DNA from: Anaerolinea sp.
GTDB lineage: Bacteria; Chloroflexota; Anaerolineae; Anaerolineales; Anaerolineaceae
Length of the DNA: 24,849 nt
Reading direction: 5' to 3'
Assembly (NCBI GenBank): GCA_013824385.1
Contig: PNNU01000006.1
Span: forward strand, 1-24,849
In this document: in pieces, positions 22,870 through 24,849 of the stretch
How the letters are laid out: each line of letters opens with the position of its first letter
Numbering within the stretch: position 1 is the first letter of the stretch
Position numbers and translations under genes: made by a program
The notes under the pieces: model-generated
What the model was told of the DNA's origin: nothing
The model's database searches: none
What the model saw: the letters and a program-made list of their open reading frames with translations, nothing else

Positions 22870-24093
22870 ATGTCTAGATTTGATTCCTATTTTTTGATGA
22901 AACCATCAGATGTTGTTGAATATGCCCGCGAAAAACTGGATTTTTTTGCTCCCGATTCTGATTTGGAAGGTAAAGAAATCGGAGATGGAAATATTAATTA
23001 CATCTTCCGTGTTTGGGATAAAAAAAGCGGTAAATCGGTCATTATCAAGCAAGCAGGTCATACTGCAAGAATCTCTGATGCCTTTGTGCTTTCTACTGAT
23101 CGCACTCGCATTGAAGCTGAGATTCTGCAATTGGAACATGATTTAGCTCCGGGTTTGGTCCCCATTGTTTATAAATATGATGATGTGATGAGTACCTGTT
23201 GCATGGAAGATCTTTCAGATCACGTAATCATGCGGGCTGCATTGATTCAACACCAAAAATTTCCCCGTTTTGCGGATGATATTTCCACTTTCATGGTAAA
23301 CACTCTTTTACTAACAACTGATGTAGTCCTGGATCATAGAAAAAAGAAAGCAATGGTCAAGAGTTACATCAATCCAGAGTTATGTGAAATATCTGAAGAC
23401 CTGGTCTATACCGAACCGTTCAATAATTATAACAATCGCAATAATGTTTTTCCTCCCAATCAAAAATGGGTGGAGCAAGAAATCTATAACGATAAACAAT
23501 TGGTTCTTGAAGCTGCTAAATTAAAATTTGAATTCTTGACTCATGCACAATCATTAATTCATGGTGATTTGCACACAGGTTCTATTTTTATCAAACCCGA
23601 TTCCACAAAGGTTATTGACCCGGAGTTTGCTTTCTATGGTCCTATGGGCTACGATATTGGGAACGTGGTCGCAAATCTTATTTTCGCCTGGGCAAACGCA
23701 GATGCAACAATGAGCGATAAAGCCGAAAAATCAGATTACATTGGGTGGGTTGAACAAACTATTTTGGACGTAGTTGACTTGTTCATTAAGAAATTTAATG
23801 AAGCTTGGCAAAAAAATGTAACCGAGATTTTTGCCAAGGTGCCGGGTTTCCAAGAATGGTATCTGCATACTGTGATCAGTGATACAGCCGCTGTAACCGG
23901 ATTGGAACTCTCGCGCAGGATTATTGGCTTGGCTCAAGTAAAAGACATAACTACAATCGCTGATGAAAAGGCTCGCCTGCGTGCAGAACGTATTTGCTTA
24001 TCTTCTGCAAAGCGATTTATCTTGGCTCGTGAAACTTACAAAACTGGTGCCGATTTCTTAAAAACTCTCAAGGATGTAGCTTATACTCTTTAG
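22870..24093 (+). CDS. mtnK: 5-methylthioribose kinase
   Basis: 407 aa, full length for MtnK. GGAGGA at 22858-22863 precedes ATG 22870. The fold is aminoglycoside/choline-kinase-like: [20 protein letters not shown] for ATP binding, VIIKQAG with the conserved Lys, [16 protein letters not shown] with catalytic Asp233, and [19 protein letters not shown] with metal-binding Asp250. The HGDLHTGSI and [15 protein letters not shown] motifs are MtnK-specific. It phosphorylates 5-methylthioribose to 5-methylthioribose 1-phosphate; family members can also accept 5-deoxyribose. It sits between the importer genes and mtnA, so the imported sugar is probably its substrate. Confidence 0.95.
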   Translation: MSRFDSYFLMKPSDVVEYAREKLDFFAPDSDLEGKEIGDGNINYIFRVWDKKSGKSVIIKQAGHTARISDAFVLSTDRTRIEAEILQLEHDLAPGLVPIVYKYDDVMSTCCMEDLSDHVIMRAALIQHQKFPRFADDISTFMVNTLLLTTDVVLDHRKKKAMVKSYINPELCEISEDLVYTEPFNNYNNRNNVFPPNQKWVEQEIYNDKQLVLEAAKLKFEFLTHAQSLIHGDLHTGSIFIKPDSTKVIDPEFAFYGPMGYDIGNVVANLIFAWANADATMSDKAEKSDYIGWVEQTILDVVDLFIKKFNEAWQKNVTEIFAKVPGFQEWYLHTVISDTAAVTGLELSRRIIGLAQVKDITTIADEKARLRAERICLSSAKRFILARETYKTGADFLKTLKDVAYTL

Positions 24094-24119
24094 CTGCTTT
24101 CTAAAAATAGGATAAGTGA

Positions 24120-24849
24120 ATGGAAAACAAAGTTTTTGACCTGGAGACTGTCTCTCTGGATGATTACAATAGTGCCCTGGTGATTATTGATCAAACCTTA
24201 CTTCCCAATGAAGTGTTATATCTGCACCTTACAGAACAAACTGATATTTGGGAGGCGATATTTGAGCTGCGTGTCCGTGGAGCTCCTGCTATAGGAATTG
24301 CAGCAGGTTATGGCGCGTATCTGGGAGTAAAAAAATCAAAAGCAACAAATTACGAAGTGTTTTATAAAGAGTTTACTGAAGTAAAAAAATACCTGGCTTC
24401 TGCGCGACCAACTGCCGTTAACCTGTTTTGGGCGTTGGACAAAATGGAGGCATGCATGGTTGCCAATCAGGCAAAAACAATTCCTGAAATAAAAGAAGCT
24501 TTGCGGGTTCAATCTGAAGAAATCAAAGCAGAAGACATTCGTACGAATAAAGCCATTGGAGAATATGCTCTTTCGCTGTTGCAGCCGAATACTGGAATAT
24601 TGACGCATTGCAACGCAGGCACTTTGGCAACTGGAAAGTATGGCACTGCCACATCCGCCATGTATCTTGGGCAGGAACGTGGTTACAATTTCAAAGTGTT
24701 TGCAGATGAAACACGCCCCTTATTGCAAGGTGCTCGGTTGACTACCTTTGAACTTGCCCAAGCCGGTGTGGATGTGACATTGATTTGCGATAATATGGCC
24801 TCAACAGTGATGCGCAATGGTTGGATTCAGTCAGTTTTTGTTGGTTGCG
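24120..24849 (+). CDS. mtnA: Methylthioribose-1-phosphate isomerase, 3'-truncated by the window edge
   Basis: The first 243 codons are present; the gene runs off the right edge. ATG 24120 follows GGATAAGTG. Motifs are FELRVRGAPAIGIAAGYGAY (residues 48-67), ARPTAVNLFWALDKM, LTHCNAGTLATGKYGTA with catalytic Cys164, the stretch FADETRPLLQGARLTTFEL and LICDNMAS. The catalytic Asp of the VGxDR motif falls just beyond the last base. It converts 5-methylthioribose 1-phosphate to 5-methylthioribulose 1-phosphate, the substrate of known methionine-salvage RLPs. The related ribose-1,5-bisphosphate isomerases are less likely given adjacent mtnK. Confidence 0.93.
   Translation, partial: MENKVFDLETVSLDDYNSALVIIDQTLLPNEVLYLHLTEQTDIWEAIFELRVRGAPAIGIAAGYGAYLGVKKSKATNYEVFYKEFTEVKKYLASARPTAVNLFWALDKMEACMVANQAKTIPEIKEALRVQSEEIKAEDIRTNKAIGEYALSLLQPNTGILTHCNAGTLATGKYGTATSAMYLGQERGYNFKVFADETRPLLQGARLTTFELAQAGVDVTLICDNMASTVMRNGWIQSVFVGC

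Overview
The window looks like a chromosomal segment of an anaerobic Chloroflexota bacterium, probably of the Anaerolineae. This is inferred from the Thr/Pro/Ala/Glu-rich linkers after the lipobox cysteine of both ABC solute-binding lipoproteins and from the general gene content; no rRNA or other marker gene is present to confirm it. No tRNA, rRNA, CRISPR array or insertion sequence was seen.

Region 1 (1-2038, + strand): the tail of an FAD-linked 2-hydroxyacid (glycolate/lactate) oxidase, translationally overlapped by etfB and then etfA. This is a lactate-dehydrogenase/Etf type electron-transfer module.

Region 2 (about 2055-9964, + strand): a probable amino-sugar or related phosphosugar operon behind one good promoter. 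It holds two diverged single-SIS sugar isomerase-like paralogs, a GntR/UTRA regulator, a zinc-motif-less ROK kinase, a CUT1 ABC importer (binding lipoprotein and two permeases, no ATPase) and a double-SIS GlmS/NagB-II-like protein. A 311-bp intergenic stretch with small palindromes and a terminator follows.

Region 3 (10276-18537, - strand): a bacterial microcompartment (BMC) operon. In transcription order it encodes a BMC-P pentamer, an acylating aldehyde dehydrogenase with a C-terminal encapsulation-type helix, a BMC-H hexamer, a BMC-T trimer of the stacking CsoS1D type, an EutQ-N-like linker or scaffold protein, two more BMC-P pentamers, a transketolase split into N and C halves, a RuBisCO-like protein (RLP), and a solute-binding-protein fold with no signal peptide.

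Region 4 (18933-24849, + strand): a divergent operon with a ribose-type ABC importer (RbsB, RbsA and RbsC-like), methylthioribose kinase (mtnK) and the start of methylthioribose-1-phosphate isomerase (mtnA).

Regions 3 and 4 face each other across a 395-bp control region. It carries three copies of a GlpR/DeoR-like inverted repeat placed on the promoters of both operons, so the two are probably one regulon. The resulting model is inference: a 5-substituted ribose (5-methylthioribose or 5-deoxyribose) is imported, phosphorylated by MtnK, isomerised by MtnA and by the RLP to a 1-substituted xylulose 5-phosphate, and cleaved by the transketolase to glyceraldehyde 3-phosphate and a C2 aldehyde. 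The aldehyde is then converted to an acyl-CoA by the aldehyde dehydrogenase inside the shell. A microcompartment built around a RuBisCO-like protein and S-adenosylmethionine by-product salvage is the notable system here.
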